From: CAVUWL01 sp963787415
GTDB lineage: Bacteria; Actinomycetota; Thermoleophilia; Solirubrobacterales; 70-9
Direction: 5' to 3'
Length of the DNA stretch: 64,000 nt
NCBI GenBank assembly: GCA_963787415.1
Contig: CAWBCO010000003.1
Coordinates: 124,001 to 188,000, forward strand
Below the pieces are notes generated by a model, which did no database searches, was not told the DNA's origin, and saw only the letters and a program-made list of their open reading frames with translations. A program made the translations under genes and the position numbers. The first letter of the stretch is position 1; each line of letters starts with the position of its first letter. Below, one piece after another: positions 16,602 through 25,581 of this stretch.

Positions 16602-17372
16602 CTAGAGGGAGAAGCCGAGGTTGTGGAGGTGGTGCTCGCTGGTCGGAGATGAGGTCGCAGTCCCGCTCGAGCCGGCCGCTTCAATGGGTACGGGAGCCGC
16701 ATCGAATGCGGCCACGATCTGGAACCCGGCAATGAAGCTGCGGGTGCGGCAGGTGGTGTTCGTACCGGCGCTGGCCGTGGAGGCGGCAGAGCCGCTGCTT
16801 GCCGAGCTGGAATTGGATTCGGTGCCTAGCGCCGAAGACTGCACGCCCACTCTAGTTACCCCGCCGATCTCCTTCAACGCCTGGACGAAACCGGCGACTG
16901 CCACCTGACTGCTCGCGCAGCCAACTATCTCCAATGCCGGCCCCGAGATCGAAGCACGCAGGGGAATCGTGGTGCCCCCGGTGGGAACCACCTGTGGGTT
17001 ATCGGTCCCGGTGAGGTTGGTCAGCCAAACGTTCTGTGGGAGGACCAACGCCAGTTCTCGCATCACCCGTTCCCAATCAAAGCGACTGTCGGCAAGGGTT
17101 GTGACGGTTGCTGTCCGCTGGTCGTGGACGGCCTTGAACTGGGTGTAAGCGGCGAGGCTGGTCGCTCGGGCCTTCGCTGCGGTGTTTTCCCGTTCTAGCT
17201 GGGCCACCTGCGCCTTGCTGTGGGAGATCTGATTGCTGGTGACGACGAGCAGCGTCACGCCGGCGAGAGCGGCGACCAGGGCGCCGACGACGATGTAGGC
17301 GACGGGGCCACCGCGCAGCGCGGCGCGCCTCCCAAGGCGTTGCTCGACGGGAATGAGGTTGACAGGGCGCAT
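16602..17372 (-). CDS. pilN: PilN-like pilus alignment protein, C-terminal tail possibly frameshifted
   Basis: The product is 256 residues. The N-terminal signature VNLIPVEQRLGRR, a TM helix (YIVVGALVAALAGVTLLVV) and a coiled coil (about 47-85) are classic PilN. The periplasmic domain shows VWLTNLTG and ALEIVGCASSQVAVAGFV. PilN binds PilM through its VNLIP peptide. Near 16630 the tail has strong coding potential in another frame, Ser/Thr-rich (STTSTTSASPSSSSSSSNAG) and ending at 16511 immediately before the pilO start. A one-base indel in the tail is therefore likely. The gene follows pilM by two bases. Confidence 0.88.
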   Translation of the reverse strand: MRPVNLIPVEQRLGRRAALRGGPVAYIVVGALVAALAGVTLLVVTSNQISHSKAQVAQLERENTAAKARATSLAAYTQFKAVHDQRTATVTTLADSRFDWERVMRELALVLPQNVWLTNLTGTDNPQVVPTGGTTIPLRASISGPALEIVGCASSQVAVAGFVQALKEIGGVTRVGVQSSALGTESNSSSASSGSAASTASAGTNTTCRTRSFIAGFQIVAAFDAAPVPIEAAGSSGTATSSPTSEHHLHNLGFSL

Positions 17373-17374
17373 AC

Positions 17375-18499
17375 CTATTGATCCAGGGAGAGGCCGTAGG
17401 CCAGGGTGAGTCGGGCCGCCGCAGCCTGATCGAGGTCTGAGAGCGCCTCCGGCCTGCCGATCACGATCGGCAGGCCGAGGGCCGGCTCCATCCGCGCGGC
17501 GAGCCCGGGAATGGCGCTGCCGGGTCCGCAGAGGACGATGCGCTCAACGGGCACTGCGGCCTCTTGGGCTCCGTAGAAGTCGAGTGATAGGCGCAGCTCG
17601 TCGAGCAGTGAGGATGCCCCGCTCTCCATAACCGCCCGCGTCTTTGTGATCGTCTCTGGATCACCCTCAATTGGCTGGTTGGGATCGGCCAGACCGACGT
17701 ATTCAAGCCAGCGGCGGGCGTTCTCGCGGCTGAGTCCAGTCGAGCCGGCGAGAACCTCGGCGATACCCTCCAAGCCAACCGGAGAGACGCGGGTGAAAAG
17801 GCACGAGCGCCCCTTGGCGATCGCCAGGTTGGTGACATCGCCGACATTGCAGTAAAGAACCGTCAATTTAGCTCGGGTTGCGACCGCTTCATCAGCGCCG
17901 GATGCGGCGCTACTCACCTCTTCACCGCTGCCTTGGGGCGCGGGGACCGGAAAATCCGCGAGGGCACGGATCAAGCCAAAAGCTGAGAGATCCACCCCGA
18001 CGGGTTCCAGATCGGCGTCGCGCAGCGGCTTGAGTGTTGCCTCGATCATGTCGCGACGGGCGGCGACGACGACGACGTCGACCTGCGCGGGTGTCCCTTC
18101 AGAGGCGGGCACCCCGCCGACCACGCGATGGTCGAGAATCGCCTGGTCAATTGGCATTGGGATTTGCTCCTGGGCTTGGAAGCGCACCGCTGCCTCCAGC
18201 TTCTCCGGATCCTCTAGGGCTGGGAGTCGCAAAGTTCGTACGACGACACGCTGGTTGGCAATCCCGAGCCGCACTCGACGGGAAAGATTGTGCTCAGAAA
18301 AAAAACTCCGCAATACCTTGGCGAGAGCCACGGGATCGGTGACCTCGCCATCATGGAAGGCCCCAGATGGCATGGGGGCGATGGCGGTCGCGACCAATTG
18401 AGTTGATCCGTTGGCGCGGATTTCGGCCGCGGCGACGCTTCCGGCCTCGATCTCTAGCCCGACCAGTACGTTGTCTTTCTTTTTGGTTATCTGAAGCAT
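17375..18499 (-). CDS. pilM: PilM-like actin-fold pilus assembly protein
   Basis: This 374-residue ASKHA-fold protein resembles FtsA/PilM. The N-terminal VLVGLEIEAGSVAAAEI corresponds to the phosphate-1 strand. A central DVVVVAARRDMIEATLKPL precedes VGVDLSAFGLIRAL. C-terminal IVLCGPGSAIPGLAARME is the adenosine/phosphate-2 region. PilM is cytoplasmic and binds the PilN N-terminus, linking the alignment complex to the motor. It begins the pilMNO part of the minus-strand operon. About 115 bases separate it from the upstream prepilin gene, and that gap could hold a promoter. Confidence 0.92.
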   Translation of the reverse strand: MLQITKKKDNVLVGLEIEAGSVAAAEIRANGSTQLVATAIAPMPSGAFHDGEVTDPVALAKVLRSFFSEHNLSRRVRLGIANQRVVVRTLRLPALEDPEKLEAAVRFQAQEQIPMPIDQAILDHRVVGGVPASEGTPAQVDVVVVAARRDMIEATLKPLRDADLEPVGVDLSAFGLIRALADFPVPAPQGSGEEVSSAASGADEAVATRAKLTVLYCNVGDVTNLAIAKGRSCLFTRVSPVGLEGIAEVLAGSTGLSRENARRWLEYVGLADPNQPIEGDPETITKTRAVMESGASSLLDELRLSLDFYGAQEAAVPVERIVLCGPGSAIPGLAARMEPALGLPIVIGRPEALSDLDQAAAARLTLAYGLSLDQ

Positions 18500-18613
18500 C
18501 TAGGTTCTATTCGATCGTGGGAACGTCGATCAGATCGACCACGGCCTAGATCGACAGATCTGCACAGAAACCTTTAGCTTCGGCACTACGCAGAATTAGG
18601 AATATTTTTGTGG

Positions 18614-20158
18614 TCATTCGTTCGTCTCTCTGCCGACGATCCAAGCTGATTGGATTGGTTCCAAAAAGTCGGGGGGCTCGACGTAGCGCAGGCGGTCGTC
18701 GTAGTTGTAGTTCTTGTAATAACCGGTGCTGCCATTACTGCCAAAAGTGCCCACCGGACCGCGAAATTTTTGAGCAATTGCACCTTCGACCGTCAAATTT
18801 CCCAGCTGTTCGCCGCAGTTGTAGTTATCAACGATGAAGGAGTGATTGATTGTCAAAATCGCAGCATCGATCGTTGGGTTTTCTAGTGAACCAGACCCAT
18901 TGGTACCTTGTCCTCCGCTTTTGCTCGGCGTGCATGGATGGTAAACGCGAACGAAATTGTCGGCGATCAAACCCAGCAGACCGCCAGCGGTGTTTTTTAA
19001 GTTGCCGTTGATAATAATGTCGTTTTCGGCTGCGATCGTCAGTTGGCCCGAGTAATTGCCAGACACGTAGGCATTCCCACAGCCTGACGTTTCTGGATAG
19101 GTTGTGCCAAATGGCGTGTAGGTTGAGGAGCAGGTCCCATTCGCCACGTAAATTACGCCGTTGGAGGGAATCGGACCCGAGTAAACCCCGGTGCAGGTTC
19201 CACCGTTGCCGACTGTCATCGAGGTGCCATTGAGGCAGATACGCACCTGGCCTTTGTACTTAAATCCTGATTCAGCGATCGAGGCGAGTTTGGAATTGGT
19301 CGGTGGGGGAGTCAGCACCGGCGCGCTGGTCGTGTAGGTGCCCTTGAAGTTGGGTTTACTGCCTTCACAGGTAGAAAACCAGCCGGGCGCTTTGGCGCTG
19401 ACTTCGATGTTGTCGGCCGGCCCGCGGCCGAAGGTTGGCGTGCCGCAGATGGCGAAGGCATCATTGGTATGCACCGGCCCGTTGATCTGGTCTTCGCTGA
19501 CAAAGGAGATCTTGTCGCAGTCCTGCCCGCCAGAGTTGGGAATCGGTTTGTTGTAGCGCCCTTGTTCGTAGGTCAGGGTGCACTGTTCATAGGCCCCTTT
19601 CACCGTCGCTTCGTTTTCGTAGGTGACCGGATCCGAGGTCTCAAGCTGGGTGAAGTACATGAAATCCAAGAAGCTGGCTCGTCTGAACGTAGTGACGATG
19701 GATACCTTCGATTTTTCGGCGAAGCCGGTGCTTCGGATTCGAAACGAGCCCGGCAGGGATCCGCTTGTTTCGATCATGCTCGTGGTGGCGGTCGTGAGGC
19801 TTTCGGGATTGCAAGTCGACTGGCCCTGGGCGGGGATCAATTCGATTGCGTATTTCGCGCCGGATCCACCGGGAACGTTTCGCTGGTTTGCCGTCGAGCC
19901 CTGCTGGTTAACCGCGTTTGGTGCTGGGACTTCGGTGCAGTGGGACCAGTAGTTGTTTTCGGAGTTGAGGTGGTAGAAGTATTCGTTTATGCCGGCCCGG
20001 GCTGCCTCGTATGCCTGCTTGTGGGCGAGATCATCCTGGGTGAAGTGGACGTCGCCGTTGACCGTGGCCACCGCGACGGTTGCAAGCAGCGCTATCAGGG
20101 TTGAGCCGCAGACCGCCGCTACCAATGTGAAGCCGCTCTCAGAGTTTCGGGGCTTCAT
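18614..20158 (-). CDS. PilX-like large prepilin / pilus-associated protein
   Basis: The product is 514 residues from the ATG at 20158, which overlaps the upstream stop (ATGA). It has a prepilin-like N-terminus, ESGFTLVAAVCGSTLIALLATVAVATV, then EAARAGINEYFYHLNSEN, typical of PilX/Tad-type minor proteins. The long extracellular part has several Cys pairs and motifs such as DQINGPVHTNDAFAICG and NDIIINGNLKNT. These resemble the right-handed repeat-rich ectodomains of bacterial pilus-associated proteins. It is probably processed by PilD and incorporated at or near the pilus tip. GC content is lower than in the flanking genes. The domain assignment is approximate. Confidence 0.78.
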   Translation of the reverse strand: MKPRNSESGFTLVAAVCGSTLIALLATVAVATVNGDVHFTQDDLAHKQAYEAARAGINEYFYHLNSENNYWSHCTEVPAPNAVNQQGSTANQRNVPGGSGAKYAIELIPAQGQSTCNPESLTTATTSMIETSGSLPGSFRIRSTGFAEKSKVSIVTTFRRASFLDFMYFTQLETSDPVTYENEATVKGAYEQCTLTYEQGRYNKPIPNSGGQDCDKISFVSEDQINGPVHTNDAFAICGTPTFGRGPADNIEVSAKAPGWFSTCEGSKPNFKGTYTTSAPVLTPPPTNSKLASIAESGFKYKGQVRICLNGTSMTVGNGGTCTGVYSGPIPSNGVIYVANGTCSSTYTPFGTTYPETSGCGNAYVSGNYSGQLTIAAENDIIINGNLKNTAGGLLGLIADNFVRVYHPCTPSKSGGQGTNGSGSLENPTIDAAILTINHSFIVDNYNCGEQLGNLTVEGAIAQKFRGPVGTFGSNGSTGYYKNYNYDDRLRYVEPPDFLEPIQSAWIVGRETNE

Positions 20159-20856
20159 TGGCACGGGAGGTCAGATACGCTGGTGTTGTAGGAGGCGGGG
20201 CTGAATCGCAGCAAGACGGTGTTTTGGACATTTGCCCCGGAATTTTCATACACAACGGGGGTGTTGGGAGGTGCCGCTGTGAGCGCGATGCTTACCTGGG
20301 TTGCGATCGATGCATTGCTCGCGCTGAGCGGAGTCGCGAGCGGGGTTGGGGAGATCACCCCATTGGAGTAGGAGTAATAGCTAAAGATGGAGGTGCTCGG
20401 CGCGGTGGGGCTGATTTTTGTCATCAGCGTTTCGGTTGATGTCGGCGTCGTTTCGTTGAAGGTCCAGTGGGGTGCCGAGCCGCCGCTAACGGCGTAGTTG
20501 GATTGCGATAGCGTGCCGCCGCTGAGGCTGATTTTGCTGAGGATCGGTGTCGGGGCGACCGCCGATCCGGTCTGATGAAGGAAGCTAAGTTCGGTGCCGC
20601 TGCTTTTTTCTCGCACCGGGGCAATTTCGGGAGCAAAGCAGGCGGAGTGCAGCTCTTCGACCACATGGCTGAGGACCAGTCGGGCCCTCTGAGTCGCCTC
20701 AACCTGGGTGCTGATTCGAGCGGTTTGGCGCATCGCGGCGATGGCGACCGCGCTGATCGCTGCGAGGACGACCACTCCGGCGGTGATCGCCACCAGCAAT
20801 TCGACCAAAGTAGTGCCGCGCTCCTCACGAATTGAAGTGCGGCGCGCTATGTACAT
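20155..20856 (-). CDS. PilW-like minor prepilin
   Basis: The product is 233 residues. The leader is followed by RG|TTLVELLVAITAGVVVLAAISAVAIAA, a type III-like prepilin signal with Glu at position +5. The alpha-1 coil continues TQRARLVLSHVVEELHSACF, as in PilW/GspJ proteins. The rest is a Ser/Thr-rich ectodomain ending in CQ. The ATG at 20856 lies inside the last codons of the PilV-like gene, and its stop overlaps the PilX-like start. This gives the order PilV-PilW-PilX found for minor pilin operons. It is likely part of a priming complex. Confidence 0.85.
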   Translation of the reverse strand: MYIARRTSIREERGTTLVELLVAITAGVVVLAAISAVAIAAMRQTARISTQVEATQRARLVLSHVVEELHSACFAPEIAPVREKSSGTELSFLHQTGSAVAPTPILSKISLSGGTLSQSNYAVSGGSAPHWTFNETTPTSTETLMTKISPTAPSTSIFSYYSYSNGVISPTPLATPLSASNASIATQVSIALTAAPPNTPVVYENSGANVQNTVLLRFSPASYNTSVSDLPCQ

Positions 20857-22189
20857 GGTCCCCTCGCAAGTCCGGTCGCTCCAAGATAAAGGTTGACCGT
20901 CGTTCCGGTGCTGGTCAGGTTTTGGACAGCCTGGGTGCTCGCCTGCTTATGGCTCGTACCTCCGCTGCCGTTGTCGGCGCAGACTTCATAAGTGCTCCAT
21001 GGGAGGGCGATGCTGGTGGCGGCGAGTGCCTGACGCTTCTGTGGTGTAGGTCCGCTTCGCGGGGCATTTGGTGTCGCTGACGATTACGTGGGCGCTTTTC
21101 ACTCGAGTTCCTGGACTCGAGCTGCCGCTGCCGCTCCAGACATTCAGATTGAGGACCGGCAGCTGGACCGTGGCGGTTGGGGACGGCCCACCGGGCGGGA
21201 TGATCACGCTCGCCAAGAGCTGCGGCGTCGGGAGGGTTGGTTTCGTCTTCGGGGTTTGGGTTGTCGCCTTCACACGACCCGGCGTAGACGGTGTCGGGTG
21301 AGGTGAAGGGAAAGAGGGGTTTTGCTTCGAGTTCCCGTTTGGGCGTGCCGATGGTCCCGAAAGTTTTCGCGGTCGTCATCCCGGTGTTGAAGACGACAGC
21401 AGAGTCGGCTTCTGATTCTTTGAGGATGCCGCCCAATATCGCCGTGAATTTGATCGGAATCGATCCCGGCCGGTCATAGAGCAGTTGGACGGTGGAGGTG
21501 CTGCCAGCGATCACGCTGACGGTTTGAGGGCCAGGGGGGTTGCCGTTTTGTTCGACCAGCCCGGTGGCGACCCCCGATGGAGTGAGCGTGTAGTTGCCGG
21601 CGGCCTGGTTGGCGAAAACCGCGCAGCCTTCGGAGTCGGTGGTGCCGCTGAACGTCCCGGCACCGGTCCCCGAGAGGCCGATCCCCGAGATCGGCGCTTC
21701 GGCGGCATTGTCTGCCGAGATCGTCAGGGTGCCGTTTTCGGGGTTCAGGGAACCCGGCGGTGGAGCAACGATGCTCTGGATTTCCGCCGGCTTGCGGCTG
21801 CCCAGACTTCGCCAGGTTACGGTTGAGGTGATCTGAATGTAGTCGGCGGAGGAGGTGCCCTGGCCGCAGGAGGAGGTGCCGGTTTTGTTGTTGATGTATT
21901 CGCCTTCGGATTCGATCGTGAACGGGTTGCCGTTGAGGGTGACCGTGCGGGTTTCGTTGAGGCGGTTGAGGCTTGAGATCGGGAGGGCGCGAAGCCGCGC
22001 CTGGTCTTCCTGGGCGAGTCCGAATGCCTCAGATCGGTGGCGCTCTTCGGCAGAGGAATGGGCGCTCGCTGAGAGCAGGCCGAAGGTTGCTCCTGAGGCG
22101 AGGACGATGATCACCGCACTGATCAGGACTTCGATCAGTGCGAAGCCCGCCTCCTCGCGCGGAATTGGGCGCCCGTTTGCAGACCTCAT
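20847..22189 (-). pseudogene. PilV-like minor prepilin, two apparent frameshifts
   Basis: The first 310 or so residues read cleanly: leader, EAG|FALIEVLISAVIIVLASG prepilin signal, then an ectodomain with a carboxypeptidase-regulatory-like repeat (GCAVFANQAAGNYTLTPSG). Near 21225 coding moves to a second frame (QLLASVIIPPGGPSPTATVQ, then RVKSAHVIVSDTKC). Near 21030 it moves to a third frame (ALPWSTYEVCADNGSGG, then TGTTVNLYLGATGLARGPC). That frame ends at a TAG (20849-20847) overlapping the next start codon. The coding continuity on both sides argues that the intact gene was about 445 residues. The uncorrected single frame gives an Arg/Pro-rich tail. Decay or indel error cannot be told apart. 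Confidence 0.75.
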
Positions 22190-22341
22190 GCCCTTTGCAT
22201 CGGACCGGCTCGATCAAGCCTTTAGCGGCTCGCCGACCAGGGCCCTCCTCGACCCGCGCCTCACCCAATACTTCAGTAAGTGAAGCCAGGTCGCTACACT
22301 CGCTAGAGCGAGGCGTTTCGACAGCCGCCTCCGTCTCAAAA

Positions 22342-22689
22342 ATGAGTGCCCTGAGCAATTCCAGATGTCCCGTCTGCCGCACCGCCGAGGTGGTCTGTGG
22401 CAAGTGGACCCTCCTCTTGATTCGCGACCTCGCCGACGGCAGCAGCCGCTTTTGCGAGCTTGAGCGCTCGCTTGAGGGGATCAGCCCACGCACGCTGTCG
22501 CTGCGGTTGCGAGCGCTGGAAGAGGAGGGGATAGTCGAGCGCCACACCTTCCCCGAGGTGCCGCCCCGGGTTCAGTACGCGCTGACCGAGAAGGGCGAGG
22601 CGCTGGTGCCGCTGATCGATGACATGCGCACATATGGGGCGCGCTGGCTCTTGGCCGAAGATGCCGAGCGAGCACCCGCCGTCGCTTAG
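22342..22689 (+). CDS. HxlR-family winged-helix regulator
   Basis: The product is 115 residues from the ATG at 22342. The HxlR signature is clear: CPVCRTAEVVCGKWTLLLIRDLADGSSRFCELERSLEGISPRTLSLRLRALEEEGIVER, quoted here by its ends, and a wing ending RVQYALTEKGEAL. Such proteins bind DNA as dimers and often sense electrophiles through an N-terminal Cys; Cys residues are present near positions 8 and 11. It is divergent from the pilus operon, but about 150 bases separate them. No target is evident. Confidence 0.9.
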   Translation: MSALSNSRCPVCRTAEVVCGKWTLLLIRDLADGSSRFCELERSLEGISPRTLSLRLRALEEEGIVERHTFPEVPPRVQYALTEKGEALVPLIDDMRTYGARWLLAEDAERAPAVA

Positions 22690-22771
22690 ATCAAACGTCC
22701 ACCAGAATCGATGATCTGCAAGCCGCCGTGCAGGCGCAGGAGCGATCCAAGTCGGGCGGAAGCCTGGGGTT

Positions 22772-24433
22772 GTGGGCGACTTTCTCCTCAACGAGGCTCT
22801 CAAGCGGCTCGCGCTTGAGGCCGCGACGCGCTTCAGCTCGCTTGTTGCCAGCGGCGATCAGATCCCCTTCGACGTCGCCGAGGACGCAGGCGCCGACTCT
22901 CCTTTTTATCGCTACCGCCCCCTGACCAGTCACTACGTTCTCGAGCGCGAGAGCGAGTTGCGCTCGTTGCCTGGCTTTCGCCCGGCCTGTGATGCGGTGG
23001 GGGAGGCCGGGGTCGCCGCTGCCTATCTGGAGGCTCGCGGCGAGTCGGTCTCGCCCGACCCAGGTGATCGCTCCGCCCGCTTGCTGGTTGTTTTCATCGC
23101 CTCCCTCTGGGACGGCTGCACCGAGTTCTCTCTCGATCGAGCGCGGCTTGAGAACGCCTTGGCGATGCTCGATGCGGGGACCCGCGACGCACACCGGGCC
23201 GATGTCTTGATCGCTCCGATTGTCGGCCTGCGGATGACGCAGGCGCGCCTGCTGCTTCCCAGTGGAGTGCGGGTGGTTCGCGCTGACGCGATCGAGGCAC
23301 CGATTGAGGCGATGCGAAGTGAGGGGATGGGTCGTGCCGCCTGGGAGCCCCAGTTTCTGGCTCTGGCTGAGCAAAACGGGGAGCCCGAGGGGGTTGATGC
23401 GGCGCTTCACCAGCTGCGCGAGTTGATCAGCGTGATGAGACTCTTCAAGCGGGGAGGTATCGGACTCGGGCCCTACGCGTTTGCCCCCACTGGCGAGGGT
23501 CAATGGCGACGCGTCGCCACCGCCGCCCCGGCGACCCGGGGCTCCGCCTATCGGTTAAGCGAGGTGCAGGCGCTTGAGTTGGCGAAGTTGGCCCGGGAGC
23601 TCGAGGCCCGTCCTGACCCAGACGGTCCACTCGCCTGGGCGGTTGCACGCTTTGAGATGGGATGTGAGCGCGAGAGCGCCTTGGAAGGTCTCAGCGACCA
23701 CCTCCTGGCGCTGCGCGCGGTGCTCGATGGCCAGGGGCCGGTCGGCGCCTCCCTCCCGATGCGTGCTGCGGCACTAATCGCCGATCAGAATTTTGACCGG
23801 ATCGAGGCCCGCGAGCGGGTCGAGCAGGCGCTTGAGTTGGAGCGCTCCTCGATGAGCGGCGCTCCGTTGCGATCGGGGCCAGAGCTCGCGAGCTGGATCG
23901 AGGAGGGTGTGCGCAGGCTGCTGCGAGAGGCCGCCCTCGGCGAGCTTGGCACCGACATCGGCACAGCCGCCGATGAGACCCTGATCGCCGCCGGCCTGGA
24001 AGCCGGTGACGCTGAGATTGCGGTCAGGGCCGAGAACGAGGATTCAACCCCAACGGCCGAGGAGGAGCCGAGCGATCCCCACGACCGTGATCTTCGCCTG
24101 AGTCGATCCGCTGGCGCTCATGACTCCGCCTGGCGCCAGTTCGATCCGGACCAGGCCATGGGACCGGATTCGCCACCAGAGGAGGACGCAATGCAAGAGA
24201 CCCGAATCATGGAGCCGATTCCAGGGGAGGAGGAGATCCGGATCACCGCCGCGGCCTGGCTGGATGAGGTCTCAATCGATGAGAGCACCCTGGACTTCCC
24301 CGCGATCGAGGGTGATATCGCCCACCGCGAGCGCCTCGACACGCCTCGGGTTCGCCACCTCTTCTCGGTCCCCGAGGCCGACTGGGAGGTCGCCGAGCTC
24401 GAGTATGACCACTACACCCGCCGCGCGGTTTAG
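22772..24433 (+). CDS. uncharacterised 553-residue protein
   Basis: No family is recognised. The GTG at 22772 is the first plausible start. Residues 1-350 look helical and globular, with ALRAVLDGQGP and ALIADQNFDRIEARERVEQAL segments. A region of about 350-400 (SWIEEGVRRLLREAALGEL) and an acidic, low-complexity linker (about 405-455) follow. A conserved-looking tail ends RVRHLFSVPEADWEVAELEYD. There is no signal peptide or TM helix. Its end overlaps the convergent ArsA-like gene by four bases. Codon use matches the neighbours, so it is a real gene. I infer a cytoplasmic role, possibly linked to the adjacent ATPase pair. Confidence 0.7.
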   Translation: MGDFLLNEALKRLALEAATRFSSLVASGDQIPFDVAEDAGADSPFYRYRPLTSHYVLERESELRSLPGFRPACDAVGEAGVAAAYLEARGESVSPDPGDRSARLLVVFIASLWDGCTEFSLDRARLENALAMLDAGTRDAHRADVLIAPIVGLRMTQARLLLPSGVRVVRADAIEAPIEAMRSEGMGRAAWEPQFLALAEQNGEPEGVDAALHQLRELISVMRLFKRGGIGLGPYAFAPTGEGQWRRVATAAPATRGSAYRLSEVQALELAKLARELEARPDPDGPLAWAVARFEMGCERESALEGLSDHLLALRAVLDGQGPVGASLPMRAAALIADQNFDRIEARERVEQALELERSSMSGAPLRSGPELASWIEEGVRRLLREAALGELGTDIGTAADETLIAAGLEAGDAEIAVRAENEDSTPTAEEEPSDPHDRDLRLSRSAGAHDSAWRQFDPDQAMGPDSPPEEDAMQETRIMEPIPGEEEIRITAAAWLDEVSIDESTLDFPAIEGDIAHRERLDTPRVRHLFSVPEADWEVAELEYDHYTRRAV

Positions 24434-25581
24434 GCGCGCCCGGCGGCCAGGGCAGCTCTTTCGCTGCTGCTCGCAAACAGGTAGCGATTGATCTGCGCCA
24501 GGCCGGCGAGATCATGAACATCGTCGTCGAGATGGGGAACGCGGATCACCACCTTGGCCCGCAGCTCGGCGGCGAGGCGCTCGATATTTTGAGCGTCGCG
24601 CTCGGCTAGGGCGCGGTAATCGGCGAAGTTTGCTGTCACCCGCCGTCTCAGGTCCTCGTCGTCAAGCCCCGCCGCGAGCGCAGCGGCCAGCCCGGCGCTA
24701 TCGTCGCGAAGTTGCTCCGGGGGATAGTGGACCTTGTTGACGATCACGCCTCCGAAGGGAAGCTTTGCCTCGACCAGCTTGCGGTGGAAGTAGACCGCTT
24801 CATCGATCGGCTGACCCTGTGGACCGCAGACGACGAGGAAGCAGGTGCGGTGATCGGCGAGCAGGCTATTGACCCGCTCGGCCCTGGCCTGGAAGCCGTC
24901 GATCATCCCGCTGAAGGCGTTGAAGAACTCGGCCAGATCAGCGATCAGGTCAAAGCCGACGATCCGCTTAAAGACGTTCAACATGACCGAGGCGCTGCGG
25001 CCCGCAACCCGGGCGGCGAGGCCGGTCGGTCGCATGAAGAGGCGCAGCGAGCGTCCTTCGATGAACTGGGTGAGGCGGCGCGGCGCATCGAGGAAATCAA
25101 GCGCGTTTCGAGTCGGCGGCGTGTCGAGGACGAGCAGATCAAAGCGCCCCTGCGTGTGCAGCTCAAAGAGCTTCTCCATCGCCATGTACTCCTGCGATCC
25201 GGCCAGGGCGTTTGAGATCTGCTGGTAGATCCGATTCTCGAGCACCCGGTCGCGGGATTCCTCATCCGGTGCCTGGCGGGCGACAAGCTCATCGAAGGTC
25301 GCCTTCGCGTCGAGCATCATCGCCCACAACTCTCCCTCCATCTTCACCCCCTGAGCCTCAAACAGGTTCGGGTCGACCAGCCTTGCCTCATTGCTCAGCT
25401 CCTTGAGCCCGAGAGAGTCCGCGAGCCGCTTTGCCGGGTCGATCGTCAGTACGCAGACCTTCAGTCCGCCGGTGGCCATACCGGCGGCGATTGCGGCCGA
25501 GGTGGTCGTCTTGCCGACCCCACCCGATCCGGCACAGATGCAGATTCCCTTGTTCGCGAGGATGTCACCGACCGAGGGCAT
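24430..25581 (-). CDS. ArsA/GET3-like ATPase, second of a pair (Rv3680-like)
   Basis: The product is 383 residues. It has a deviant Walker A, GSGGVGKTTTSAAIAAGMA (residues 19-37), a switch I DPAKRLADSLGL and a switch II LLVLDTPPTRNALDFLDAP. The ArsA_ATPase fold is clear. The overlap (ATG/stop) with the upstream ArsA-like gene and the unequal lengths (about 325-350 and 383) match the mycobacterial Rv3679/Rv3680 pair, which forms a heteromeric ATPase. There is no arsenite-binding Cys cluster, so arsenic export is unlikely. The physiological cargo is unknown. Confidence 0.88.
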   Translation of the reverse strand: MPSVGDILANKGICICAGSGGVGKTTTSAAIAAGMATGGLKVCVLTIDPAKRLADSLGLKELSNEARLVDPNLFEAQGVKMEGELWAMMLDAKATFDELVARQAPDEESRDRVLENRIYQQISNALAGSQEYMAMEKLFELHTQGRFDLLVLDTPPTRNALDFLDAPRRLTQFIEGRSLRLFMRPTGLAARVAGRSASVMLNVFKRIVGFDLIADLAEFFNAFSGMIDGFQARAERVNSLLADHRTCFLVVCGPQGQPIDEAVYFHRKLVEAKLPFGGVIVNKVHYPPEQLRDDSAGLAAALAAGLDDEDLRRRVTANFADYRALAERDAQNIERLAAELRAKVVIRVPHLDDDVHDLAGLAQINRYLFASSSERAALAAGRA

